A stretch of DNA of 64,000 nt. Source: Lachnospiraceae bacterium KGMB03038 (GTDB lineage: Bacteria; Bacillota; Clostridia; Lachnospirales; Lachnospiraceae). Below are positions 8,166 through 15,939 of the stretch, piece after piece. Below the pieces are notes generated by a model that had not been told where the DNA came from, did no database searches, and worked only from the letters and a program-made list of their open reading frames with translations. The stretch covers positions 2,880,501 to 2,944,500 of the forward strand of contig CP041667.1 of assembly GCA_007361935.1 (NCBI GenBank), read 5' to 3'. Every line of letters starts with the position of its first letter. Position 1 is the first letter of the stretch. A program made the position numbers and the translations under genes.

Positions 8166-9236
8166 TCATATGCACTCCCCTCCCTTTTTGAAATTTACAG
8201 ACTCCCCTTGCTTTCTCCGGAAAATCCATCTTTTCTGCACCAGCCAGCTAAACAAGAACAAGACTAGTTCCGTTAAGATCTTAGCGGGATATACCGGAAT
8301 CCGGAAGAATACCAGAAAGCTTTCCAGCACCAGACTGTTTAAGGCCAAGACCGCCGCGGCTAAGAGCAGATAATCTGACGCCGTCCTTAAGCTTTTGCGT
8401 TCATGAAAAACAAATCTGCAGTTCATCCCGTAGTTATAGACCGCGCTGAGAACTCTGGCCGCAATGTTAGCGGCCGGAATCTTCCAGGGCGCTTCCGGCA
8501 GAAAAATCGTAAACAACGCAAACAGCAGATAATCAATCCCAAAACTGGAAAGAGAAACGGCAGAAAATCGGAAGAGCTGCCGGTAGATCCTGATCGAATC
8601 TCTGATCCTCCGGAAATGAGAACAGCTATTTTCTTTATCGTGGTAGATGGTCTGGATGGGAACCTCTATAATCTCTATCCCACGCCTTGCGCAGGCGGTC
8701 AGCACTCCCATCTCGTACTCGTATCTGTTTCCTTCCGCTTCCAGCATAAATTCCAGCATCTGGAAAGAAAACGCCCGCAGCCCTGTCTGGGTATCTGAAA
8801 GCGCCACTCCTGTCAACAAGTGGAAAACTCCCCTTGTGATCCGGTTCCCTGCCCGCGACTTCCAGGGCACTTTCCGGTCAATGGTCCTGCTGCCTAAGAC
8901 CAGGGCTTTGGGGTGGCTGCTGGCCTTTAGAAGCAGTTTCTCCATATCATCCGGCAGATGCTGCCCGTCCGCGTCCATAATGCCGATCACGCTGCATTGG
9001 CGAAGTTCCTCCTTGATATATCTCAGGGCGGTCTTAATGGCCGCCCCCTTTCCTCTGTTTTCTTCGTGATGCAGTACGATACAAGTTTCGCTCAGTTCCC
9101 AGAAAAGCTGGCTGTAAGCCTCGTCGCTCCCATCGTCCACCAGGATCACCAGATTCTCCAGCTCCAAGTTCCTTTCTACGATCTCTTTTAACTTCCCGTC
9201 CGGGTTCAGCGCCGGAATGATCACTGCTTTGTCCAT
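8166..9236 (-). CDS. Fusion of family 2 glycosyltransferase and GtrA-like membrane domain
   Basis: 356 residues. The N-terminal half is a GT2 (GT-A) domain resembling dolichyl/polyprenyl-phosphate mannosyltransferases: VIIPALNPDGKL, LVDDGSDE, and the metal site GIMDADGQHLPDD. From about residue 230 onward four hydrophobic segments (FGIDYLLFALFTIF and later helices) match GtrA-type proteins, thought to flip or present polyprenyl-phosphate sugars. The combination suggests charging a polyprenyl phosphate with a sugar and moving it across the membrane for use in wall polymer or teichoic acid decoration. It is first in the four-gene unit ending with the response regulator and sits behind the promoter at 9298-9326. 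Confidence 0.85.
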   Translation of the reverse strand: MDKAVIIPALNPDGKLKEIVERNLELENLVILVDDGSDEAYSQLFWELSETCIVLHHEENRGKGAAIKTALRYIKEELRQCSVIGIMDADGQHLPDDMEKLLLKASSHPKALVLGSRTIDRKVPWKSRAGNRITRGVFHLLTGVALSDTQTGLRAFSFQMLEFMLEAEGNRYEYEMGVLTACARRGIEIIEVPIQTIYHDKENSCSHFRRIRDSIRIYRQLFRFSAVSLSSFGIDYLLFALFTIFLPEAPWKIPAANIAARVLSAVYNYGMNCRFVFHERKSLRTASDYLLLAAAVLALNSLVLESFLVFFRIPVYPAKILTELVLFLFSWLVQKRWIFRRKQGESVNFKKGGECI

Positions 9237-9281
9237 AACCGCCCTTCTTTCTGTTTTGATCTGGGTACTACTTTAGAGCAG

Positions 9282-9326
9282 AAATCTAACAGAACCAATT
9301 AGATTTTTTAAACATTTTCTAAACAA
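9282..9326 (-). promoter_or_regulatory. Promoter and overlapping inverted repeat upstream of the glycosyltransferase/two-component unit
   Basis: On the minus strand -35 TTGTTT (9321-9326), 17-base spacer and -10 TCTAAT (9298-9303) precede the gene starting at 9236. A perfect inverted repeat AAATCTAA (9282-9289) / TTAGATTT (9299-9306) overlaps the -10 box and start region, so a bound protein would block transcription or mark an operator. The downstream response regulator is a candidate but nothing in the sequence proves it. Confidence 0.55.
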
Positions 9327-9342
9327 AATTTTCATGCATAAA

Positions 9343-9368
9343 AAAAGGATGGCCCGCGCCATCCTTTT
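9343..9368 (-). terminator. Intrinsic terminator downstream of the small Cys/Asp-rich gene
   Basis: Perfect 11-bp stem AAAAGGATGGC / GCCATCCTTTT with a 4-base loop; on the minus strand it ends in a run of seven T. It closes the leftward transcript of the gene at 9439-9627 just before the divergently placed promoter region. Confidence 0.8.
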
Positions 9369-9438
9369 CCGATAAAATATCCTATTTTGTCAGTTCTTCA
9401 AATACAGCTGCCACATACTCCGCAATGGCGCAGTCCTC

Positions 9439-9627
9439 CTACATCTGTTTCCTTACGATCCGGTAATCATCTCCATTCCGGTAATAGGGGCATTGATAAT
9501 GAGAGTCTGAGATCAGCCGGATATACTCATCCTCGTCCATGTTGATATCACAGACATATTCCTCATAATCATCGTCATAAACATAATACGTGCAGCTAGT
9601 ACAACTGTGCGCCGTTTCTTTCTTCAT
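9439..9627 (-). CDS. Small Cys/Asp/Tyr-rich protein of unknown function
   Basis: 62 residues from the ATG at 9627, preferred because GGGGGAGA lies just upstream; an in-frame ATG at 9669 has only a weak site. The protein begins MKKETAHSCTSCTYYVYDDD and contains four cysteines: CTSC near the start, C in EYVCDINMDEDEY and C in HYQCPYYRNGDDY. The spacing suggests a small metal-binding (zinc ribbon-like) fold. It resembles conserved small proteins of Lachnospiraceae that follow the pattern CxxCxYYxYDxxYEEYxCxxxMDEDE; no function is known to me. The stop is TAG, and the same frame stays open for 18 more codons to 9382 (see findings). Confidence 0.7.
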   Translation of the reverse strand: MKKETAHSCTSCTYYVYDDDYEEYVCDINMDEDEYIRLISDSHYQCPYYRNGDDYRIVRKQM

Positions 9628-9726
9628 CGTCTCTCCCCCGGTTTCGTCTTTATTATCAAGAATTTCCATCCTGGAACGCAGTTCCTGATTGCCTTATTAT
9701 AGCTTTTTATCTGAAAATCTTCCAGA

Positions 9727-10758
9727 CTATTTCACCAATTCCCTCCATCTCTTGTTCTCTTTCAGGAATCCGCAGGCCGCATCATCCCGGAAAGACTGCT
9801 TCAGATCTTCTTTCAGCCGGGCTGTAAATTCCGGTCTCCTTTCTTTGAAATCCATATGTTCATAGAGAAATGATTCCCGAAAACTGCCGATCTCTTCCAC
9901 ACAGGACAGCATTTCTTCCATAATCGCGACGGCGGTCTCTTCGTCCTGCTCCATCACCGCCAGATCCAGTCCGGAAGAAATCTCATAATACCGGCCCATC
10001 TCAAAACACCGGGCCGCCTCGGAAAGCTTCTTCACCAATTTTCTCGCTCTCTCCAAGTCCTTTTCCTCCAGCGCCAGTTGATAGAGGCCGGAAAGGGCCG
10101 CCTCTGTCATCTGAGCGTAAGAGAATAACAGCTCTTCGTAGGTTTTCGCCGCCTCTTCCATCCTGTCCGTTCTCCGGTATACCTCCGCCTGCTTCCGTTT
10201 CCGCTCCGGGTTCTCCTTAGAAAAATAGTCCAGATATCTTTGCGCTTCCTCGTATTCTTCCCGTCTCATACAAAGAGAAAACATGGCGTCCGCCGCCCCG
10301 CGTCTCGCTTCCTCATCGCCGCTTCGGAAAGCCTCCTGATAACATTGTGTGATCAGGACGTCCTGCTCCTTTGTCTCCGGGCACTTCTCTAAAATCCGCC
10401 TGGCATCCAGCAGCACTCCGATCTGCCAGTGCAGCCGTCCGCTGCCCGGATACTCTTTCAGCCACGCTTTCGCCTGCTCCACCCCTTCTTCATAGCTTCA
10501 CTCCTGGAAGATCCGGTCTAATTCCTGGATGATATGACAGACCTCTTCCGCCGTCAGTTCCTTCTGAAAAGACAGCAAAGTGTCCAGCGTAATGCCGAGA
10601 AGCCGGGCAATAGGCGCCAGCAGCGCAATGTCCGGGAGAGAATTCCCATTCTCCCACTTATTGACCGCCGGGGCCGTCACGCCCAGACGGACGGCCATTT
10701 CCTCCTGCGTCAGATTCTTCTCTTTCCGGTATTTCCGTATGACTTCTCCAATCTCCAT
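9727..10758 (-). pseudogene. XRE-family regulator with TPR-like C-terminus, interrupted by one in-frame TGA
   Basis: From the ATG at 10758 (AAGGAGG upstream) an 86-residue segment encodes a helix-turn-helix (RKYRKEKNLTQEEMAVRLG, VNKWENGNSLPDIALL), then a TGA at 10498-10500. Without any frame change the next codons read SYEEGVEQAKAWLKEYPGSG and continue for over 250 residues to 9727 through alpha-helical, TPR-like sequence. From memory, Lachnospiraceae carry a family of about 340-380 residue XRE regulators in which these two parts are one protein, so the TGA looks like a nonsense mutation. A GTG at 10482 could restart the C-terminal part, and the HTH alone could still bind DNA. It is divergent from the probable selenoprotein gene with two palindromes between them. 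Confidence 0.7.
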
Positions 10759-10866
10759 TTGTTCAGCCTCCTTTTGCTTTCTTTGCATCGGCCTCTGCTT
10801 ATTCTTATCATAACGGACCAGATGGGAAACCACAACTGAGCAGATCTTAAATATGGTTCAAAAAAA

Positions 10867-10903
10867 TTAACCGCCGGTTAATCTCCTTTTGTAACTTTGT
10901 TAC
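10867..10903. promoter_or_regulatory. Two adjacent palindromes between the XRE gene and the probable selenoprotein gene
   Basis: TTAACC-GCC-GGTTAA (10867-10881) and GTAAC-TTT-GTTAC (10891-10903) are both perfect inverted repeats, centred about 23 bp apart. Together with a possible -10 TATACT at 10926-10931 for the rightward gene they look like operator sites, plausibly for the divergent XRE regulator. No good -35 is visible at the right distance, which would fit an activated promoter. Confidence 0.5.
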
Positions 10904-10980
10904 AGAACCCTATGCCGGAATCCCGTATACTCTAAACCATCAGCAAAACATTTTCTAATAACAAAAAGGAGGTCTCGCTT

Positions 10981-11277
10981 ATGTTATTTCAATTAGACGA
11001 ACGTTTATCCCAATACATGAAGGAACACCGGCAGAAAGATATCCTGATCACCCCGCAGATGTGCAATACCTGAGGCGGCCCCGTTCTTGATATATCAGCA
11101 AGGTTTGTTGATCCGGATGAAGCCGCTTCCCTGAAGGAAGCAAATTTTCACAGTTTCCCTCACAGTTTCGGTTCTGTCTTTATCCGCCGGATCCCCTTAA
11201 GCGCGGAAGACACGGTCACCCTTAGTTTATCCCGCTTTTTCAAGCGGATCACCGTAAACGGAATCTATTCTGTATAA
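10981..11277 (+). CDS. Probable small selenoprotein with CxxU motif (TGA read through)
   Basis: An ATG at 10981, with GGAGG eight bases upstream, opens a frame of 30 codons ending MCNT, then TGA at 11071-11073, then 67 further codons without a stop to TAA at 11275. Read as selenocysteine the centre is C-N-T-U-G-G-P, a redox-like CxxU motif. The part after TGA contains no ATG that could restart translation and ends with FFKRITVNGIYSV. The overall pattern (ITP..., CxxU-GG-P, a beta-rich tail with 'TLSLSRFFK...VNGI') recalls the small HesB-like or 'CC/Se motif' (seleno)proteins annotated in Clostridia; this is from memory. A hairpin with a GGU-containing loop follows at the right distance. If not Sec, it is a pseudogene with one nonsense codon. 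No selA, selB, selC or selD lies in the window. Confidence 0.62.
11071..11112 (+). promoter_or_regulatory. UGA codon and SECIS-like hairpin
   Basis: Twenty bases after the TGA, ATCAGCA (11094-11100) pairs fully with TGTTGAT (11106-11112, one G-U pair) around a five-base loop AGGTT. Bacterial SECIS elements lie directly behind the UGA with an apical loop holding a conserved G/GU about 16-37 bases away; here the loop begins 28 bases after the TGA and contains GGU. Folding was done by eye. Confidence 0.55.
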
Positions 11278-11284
11278 AAAACTA

Positions 11285-11313
11285 TATGGATTCCTCCCAA
11301 ACTGTGGTATGAT
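11285..11313 (+). promoter_or_regulatory. Possible extended -10 promoter for the AI-2E family gene
   Basis: TGG-TATGAT (11305-11313) has the extended -10 form; the -35 region is poor. It lies 35 bases upstream of the start at 11349. Confidence 0.35.
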
Positions 11314-11348
11314 GGAAACATCAAAACCGTCAAATGGGAGGAATCCTT

Positions 11349-12479
11349 ATGAATAAAAAACGAATTGCAATGATCGTGATCGTCATAGCCTTACTGGCGC
11401 TTTTTCTGAAATACAGTGATTCGATCTTTGGAACATTCACAAATCTTACCGGTATTGTCCGTCCGCTGCTGATCGGATGTGTCTTCGCTTATGTCCTGAA
11501 TATCCTGGTCACCAGAATCGAGCGGCTTCCTTTTTTTGCCGCTCCCAGCGCCCCTCTTTACCGGGTGCGGCGCCCAATCAGCATCCTTTGCTCTATCGGG
11601 CTGATCCTCGCGGCCATTACCCTGATCATCCAGATTGTGATCCCGCAGCTTGCGGACGCCATCGGCGTATTGGTCAAAGAAATCCCATCGGCTATCTCTC
11701 AGCTGATCACCTGGATCTCTTCCCGCAGCAAAGATTGGCCGCAGCTTGAGAAATTCCTGGAATCCTTAAATGTAGACTGGCCCCAGCTGCTTCAGCGCGC
11801 CGCCTCACACTTGACCAGCGGGCTGAGCAATATTTTCTCATCTACCGTATATATCCTGGGCACTATTGGATCTATGATCGTAACTTTGGTTGTGGCGCTG
11901 ATCTTCTCTATCTACATATTGTCTGGACGAGAACGGCTCTTCCGTCAATTTCAGACGGTAGCGGAAACCTATTTGAAAAAGAAATGGTACGACCGGCTGG
12001 CGCTGGTGATCTCTACGGCCCATGATACCTTTACCCGCTTTATCATCGGCCAGTGTACGGAGGCCGTGATCCTTGGCGCCCTTTGCACCATCGGCATGTC
12101 AATCTTCCGCTTTCCCTACGCAAGCATGATCGGCACCCTGATCGGGGCCACTGCCCTGCTTCCTGTTGTAGGCGCTTACCTGGGCGCGTTTATCGGAGCC
12201 TTCATGATCTTTACTGTAAATCCTATCCAGGCGCTTGGATTCCTTGTATTCATCGTAGTTTTACAGCAGATCGAAGGCAATCTGATCTATCCAAGAGTGG
12301 TAGGCTCTTCTGTAGGACTGCCCGGTATCTGGGTATTGACTGCCGTCACCATTGGCGGCGGCTTAAGCGGTGTTGCGGGCATGCTGCTGGCTGTCCCTGT
12401 CACAGCCACGTTATATAAGCTGCTCCAAAGAGATGTACGCAGGCGCAGGGCTTTGACAGAAACAGGGGCGCAGGATTAA
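11349..12479 (+). CDS. AI-2E family transporter (YdiK/PerM-like)
   Basis: 376 residues from the ATG at 11349, preceded by GGGAGGA; an in-frame ATG at 11334 overlaps that ribosome site. About eight membrane helices, with two at the N-terminus (IVIALLALFLKY, LIGCVFAYVLNILV), a charged middle region and the C-terminal block LVVFI...IEGNLIYPRVVGSSVGLP typical of the AI-2E/PerM family. Members have been linked to autoinducer-2 export or Na+(Li+)/H+ antiport; the exact substrate here cannot be read from sequence. Stand-alone gene with its own promoter; its end overlaps the convergent GPP34 gene by 4 bp. Confidence 0.85.
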   Translation: MNKKRIAMIVIVIALLALFLKYSDSIFGTFTNLTGIVRPLLIGCVFAYVLNILVTRIERLPFFAAPSAPLYRVRRPISILCSIGLILAAITLIIQIVIPQLADAIGVLVKEIPSAISQLITWISSRSKDWPQLEKFLESLNVDWPQLLQRAASHLTSGLSNIFSSTVYILGTIGSMIVTLVVALIFSIYILSGRERLFRQFQTVAETYLKKKWYDRLALVISTAHDTFTRFIIGQCTEAVILGALCTIGMSIFRFPYASMIGTLIGATALLPVVGAYLGAFIGAFMIFTVNPIQALGFLVFIVVLQQIEGNLIYPRVVGSSVGLPGIWVLTAVTIGGGLSGVAGMLLAVPVTATLYKLLQRDVRRRRALTETGAQD

Positions 12480-13147
12480 TTGGAGACCGTGACCAGGCAG
12501 GCCATTGCCACAGCGGAAATGTCGTTTATATAATTGAGCATGGAAGCCATCTGCTTCTTCTGGGGATCCTTCTGGATCTCCTTTTTCATCGCTTTTAGTG
12601 TCGCCTTTACCTCTTCGCCTTCGTATTTGGAAAAATACTGATACAAATTCTTCGTCTCCTGTAAAAGGAAGACCAAGGCCGTATCATGAGCGGACATTTC
12701 CCGTGTCTGTGTTACCGCTTCCTTGATGGCACCGATCAAATCATCTTTATACTTTTTATCCGGGGTATAGGTGGTCTTTTTTCCAAAGAATCCAGCCTTT
12801 TCTTCTGACGCTACCCCTTGTGCCGTCAACGCCTTCCCCATCTTATCTATCAATTCTCGCATCCTTGTGCCTGTCGAGATCAAATAATCGCTCATCAACC
12901 GGTTGGTGGCGCGTGGTTTTTCTTCCAAATATGTGTATAAAGGTCTCAAGTATTCCAGCTCCTCTGGAAGTTCTTTACGTATGCTGATCTTTTTCTTTTC
13001 CAGTGTGATCACTTCTCCTAGCAGTAGGTCCATTACTCCCGCCGCCATCAATCCCGCATTGGATTCATTCCTTCGCAGCGGCGGAAGGTTCCCTCTCTCG
13101 TCCACCGCTAGTAGATAGTATTCTTGTATCAAAGATGTTCTGTCCAT
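12476..13147 (-). CDS. GPP34 (GOLPH3-like) family protein
   Basis: 223 residues. The N-terminal part EYYLLAVDERGNLPPL followed by GLMAAGVMDLLLGEVITLEKKKI matches the start of the GPP34 fold, the family of eukaryotic Golgi phosphoprotein 3/Vps74 that also occurs in bacteria. The eukaryotic proteins bind phosphatidylinositol-4-phosphate and glycosyltransferases; the bacterial role is not known to me. No signal peptide or membrane helix; probably cytosolic or peripheral. Monocistronic with GGAG upstream of the ATG, convergent with the AI-2E gene. Confidence 0.7.
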   Translation of the reverse strand: MDRTSLIQEYYLLAVDERGNLPPLRRNESNAGLMAAGVMDLLLGEVITLEKKKISIRKELPEELEYLRPLYTYLEEKPRATNRLMSDYLISTGTRMRELIDKMGKALTAQGVASEEKAGFFGKKTTYTPDKKYKDDLIGAIKEAVTQTREMSAHDTALVFLLQETKNLYQYFSKYEGEEVKATLKAMKKEIQKDPQKKQMASMLNYINDISAVAMACLVTVSN

Positions 13148-13197
13148 GGTTACTCCTCCTTTTCCTCCTGCTTTAAATCTAAGGGCATTATAGCATA

Positions 13198-13207
13198 CCC
13201 CCCCCCC
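13198..13207. repeat. Homopolymer run of ten C
   Basis: A C10 tract lies 22 bp past the end of the kinase gene (13230) and before the GPP34 gene start at 13147. Such runs slip easily in replication and in sequencing; it lies outside both coding regions. Confidence 0.8.
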
Positions 13208-13229
13208 GGTTTTTCCAGGGGTTTTGCGG

Positions 13230-14177
13230 CTACCGCAGGAGTTCCAGACAAAAGCAAACCCTTCGGCTCTCTTCTCCCTGGACCGCTTCCGCTTCTGGAA
13301 GCATTTTCGCTGTCAGTTTTCCGCCCAGCTCTTCCGCCAGGGCTTTGGCGATGGTCAGTCCAAGTCCTGTTCCGCCCCGGCCGCGGGATGTGTCCCGCAT
13401 ATAGAACCGGTCAAACAGCCGCGGCAGATCCTCTTCCCTTAAGCTGTGGGTATCATTGACAAACAGGATTGCCACACGGCCCTTTTTTTCTTCCATCGCT
13501 ATCCGAAACAGCGTATCTCCATAGCGCTGTACATTCTGGAACAAGTTGAGGCAGATCCGCTCCAGCGCCCCTGCCTCTCCGATCGCCCAGACTGGATGTT
13601 CCGGCAGCTCGATCTGAATCCTCAGACCCGCTTCTTCTATCGGCTGGTAATTTTCCGCGAAAAATTCCCGCAGAAATCTTGCCACATCCAGTTTCTCTGT
13701 CACCACTAAGTAATCTTTGGCGTAAATCCTGGAGAAATCGTAGAATTGATCTGCCAGTTTCCTCATAGCTTCCGCCTTCCGCTTCACAATCTCTATCGTC
13801 TCCGCCGCTTCCGTGTCTCTGCCCTCACAGGGCGCGTTTGACTGCTGGTACAGCTTAAGGTATCCCAGGATCACCGTCAATGGCGTGCGCAGGTCATGGC
13901 TGATATTTTCAATCTGCTTCTGGAAATCTCGTTCCCTTCTCTCGTAACGCTGGCGCTCCTGCTGTATCCCTTCCAGCAGCCGGTTCAACGAACACAGTAA
14001 TTTTCGTAAACAGGGATCTGGCACCGGAAGATGGAACTTCTGATTCTGAGTCAGGTCCTGCTGTACCCAGTCCAAATCTCTCCCTATAGCTTTGAGCGCA
14101 GATACCAAGGTCAGATATCGAAAGGCAAAATAGCCTCCAGTCACGATAGATATGCAAAGTAATACAAGATACAGCAT
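13230..14177 (-). CDS. Sensor histidine kinase
   Basis: 315 residues. One N-terminal membrane helix (about 1-25), a short linker, the phosphoacceptor motif ENISHDLRTPLTVILGYL with His94, and a HATPase domain with DLPRLFDRFYMRD and GGTGLGLTIAKALAEELGG. The lack of an extracytoplasmic domain resembles intramembrane-sensing kinases that work with ABC transporters against peptide antibiotics. It is downstream of the ABC permease (14212) in the same orientation, and the response regulator at 16064 is the probable partner. Target may be a bacitracin- or lantibiotic-like compound, which is inference. Confidence 0.88.
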   Translation of the reverse strand: MLYLVLLCISIVTGGYFAFRYLTLVSALKAIGRDLDWVQQDLTQNQKFHLPVPDPCLRKLLCSLNRLLEGIQQERQRYERRERDFQKQIENISHDLRTPLTVILGYLKLYQQSNAPCEGRDTEAAETIEIVKRKAEAMRKLADQFYDFSRIYAKDYLVVTEKLDVARFLREFFAENYQPIEEAGLRIQIELPEHPVWAIGEAGALERICLNLFQNVQRYGDTLFRIAMEEKKGRVAILFVNDTHSLREEDLPRLFDRFYMRDTSRGRGGTGLGLTIAKALAEELGGKLTAKMLPEAEAVQGEESRRVCFCLELLR

Positions 14178-14211
14178 GAACGTTCCTCCCAGTCATTTTT
14201 TGCAAATTCCT

Positions 14212-14985
14212 TTATAGGTCTCTTTTCTTTAGAAGCTTCATTCCTAAAATTCCAAAAACAGCCGTTCCCGCCAGGCCGGAGATCAGACAGCGGGCCGCTC
14301 CTTCTGCTGTGTCCCAGGCCGTGAGACATTCCCGTGTGTTGACGTTCGCTCCATTTGTAATGTCAAAAAAGTTGGCCGGCATCCACAATGCAAGATCATA
14401 GACCATATCAAAGCGAAACCCCAGATACATCAGCAGTTTAGGTACGAAGATCCAGACAGAAAGCCAGACCAGGATACTCGTTCCGCTTTTGTCAAAAAAC
14501 TCCAGAAACAAAACGCCGGAGACCAGGCCTGCTGCCGCGATCAGATAGACCATTGGGATCTCCATGAGCAGGTCGCTAAGCTGGACCGGTCCTTCTTTGG
14601 GAAGCAGCATTTCCGCGCCGAGGATCCAGACAGCCACCACAACAACCATCACAACCGTGGCCGCCAGAAGAGCCACCACACATTGTCCCGCAAAAATCTT
14701 TGTTCTTGGAACTCCTGCCGCTACGGTATTCTTCAGATTGCCATTTCTTCTTCCGCCTTCATAGAGGAAAATCACCACCATACCTCCCATGAATCCAAAA
14801 AGCATCGGGCTGGACACCAGATTCGAATAAGAAAAAGACGTATTCCTGTATGGACCTCCAAAAAAGTACAGGAGCACTTGCAGAAGAACTGCCAGGGACG
14901 CCAGGATCCCGGCGGTCAGATACATCTCTTTTGTATGGGTTACACGGTAAATCTCACTTTTTATATAATTCAGCATGTTACACAC
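14212..14985 (-). CDS. ABC-2 type transporter permease
   Basis: 257 residues with six hydrophobic segments and the N-terminal MCNMLNYIKSEIYRVTHTKEM typical of lantibiotic-immunity type (LanG/LanE or BcrB-like) permeases. It overlaps the ATPase gene by 8 bp, showing translational coupling, and is followed by the kinase gene. Probably forms a dimeric exporter with the ATPase at 14978-15892 for removal of a peptide or hydrophobic antibiotic from the membrane. Only one permease gene is present, unlike the paired LanE/LanG, so a homodimer is likely. Confidence 0.8.
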   Translation of the reverse strand: MCNMLNYIKSEIYRVTHTKEMYLTAGILASLAVLLQVLLYFFGGPYRNTSFSYSNLVSSPMLFGFMGGMVVIFLYEGGRRNGNLKNTVAAGVPRTKIFAGQCVVALLAATVVMVVVVAVWILGAEMLLPKEGPVQLSDLLMEIPMVYLIAAAGLVSGVLFLEFFDKSGTSILVWLSVWIFVPKLLMYLGFRFDMVYDLALWMPANFFDITNGANVNTRECLTAWDTAEGAARCLISGLAGTAVFGILGMKLLKKRDL

Positions 14986-15892
14986 CCCGTTTCTTTAATT
15001 CCATATAATATTCTTCCAGAGAAGACTGAATGGTCTTCATCTGTGTGATGTAAATCTGATGCTCCAGCGCCAGACGACTATAGAGCTCCATATCTTCTCC
15101 CGGATCCTCAATACAGATGCTGTGATCCGGAAGAATCTGATACCGTTTATCCGGAAAGGCGCGTTCAAATACCGCCGCGTACTTTTCTATATCCGAAAGG
15201 GTAATCTCCACCCGATCCACACATTTTTCACGCAGACTCTGAGCGCTGATCTCTTCCAGCAGGGCGCCTCTGTTTAAGAATCCATAGACATCCGCCGTCT
15301 GTTCCAGCTCAGATAAAATATGGCTGGAAATCAGGATCGTAATATTTTTCTCCCTGTTCAGCTGGTGAAGGATATTGCGAAATTCTATGATGCCGCTTGG
15401 ATCAAGGCCATTGATTGGTTCATCCAACACCAATACCTGGGGCGCCCCAAGCATAGCGATCGCCAGGCCAAGACGCTGCTTCTGTCCCATAGAGAGATGG
15501 GCGCATTTATTCCGCCGCTTCCCAGATAATCCGGTCAACTCCAGCGCCTCGCCCACTCTGGCGCGCTCCGGGATTCCTTTTTGGATGGCGTAATAGGTCA
15601 GCGTCTGCTCCACCGTCATATTGGGAAAAAAGCCCGGCTGTTCAATCATAAATCCCATGTTCCCGCGACATTCGTCCAGAGCCTTCGTTTCAAACTCTCC
15701 CAGCAGTCGAATCTCTCCTTCAGTGGGAAAACTCTGTCCCGCCAGTAATTTCAACAGCGTGCTCTTCCCTGCCCCATTGTCCCCTACCAGCCCATAGATA
15801 CATCCGTTTCTCACATGCAGATCCACATGCTCCAATGCCGTAAAGGTTCCGTATCGCTTAGTCAGTTGTTTTGTCTCAATGACAGATGCCAT
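14978..15892 (-). CDS. ABC transporter ATP-binding protein (bacitracin/lantibiotic-resistance type)
   Basis: 304 residues from the ATG at 15892, chosen for the GGAGGAAG site upstream. Walker A GDNGAGKST (37-45), signature LSMGQKQRLGLAIAM (134-148) and Walker B VLVLDEP (154-160) are intact. The C-terminal extension of about 90 residues matches BcrA/LanF-type ATPases. It drives the coupled permease. A long inverted repeat at 15940-15990 separates it from the response regulator gene, so its expression may be set separately. Confidence 0.88.
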   Translation of the reverse strand: MASVIETKQLTKRYGTFTALEHVDLHVRNGCIYGLVGDNGAGKSTLLKLLAGQSFPTEGEIRLLGEFETKALDECRGNMGFMIEQPGFFPNMTVEQTLTYYAIQKGIPERARVGEALELTGLSGKRRNKCAHLSMGQKQRLGLAIAMLGAPQVLVLDEPINGLDPSGIIEFRNILHQLNREKNITILISSHILSELEQTADVYGFLNRGALLEEISAQSLREKCVDRVEITLSDIEKYAAVFERAFPDKRYQILPDHSICIEDPGEDMELYSRLALEHQIYITQMKTIQSSLEEYYMELKKRGV

Positions 15893-15939
15893 CTTGTCTT
15901 CCTCCAATCCCGCGTCCGCACAATCAAAGGCAGATGCGA

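Noticed and set aside
10495..10560. Selenocysteine coding at the XRE-gene TGA
   Set aside because: No hairpin with GU loop at the right distance was seen and the residues around are not redox-like; nonsense mutation is simpler.
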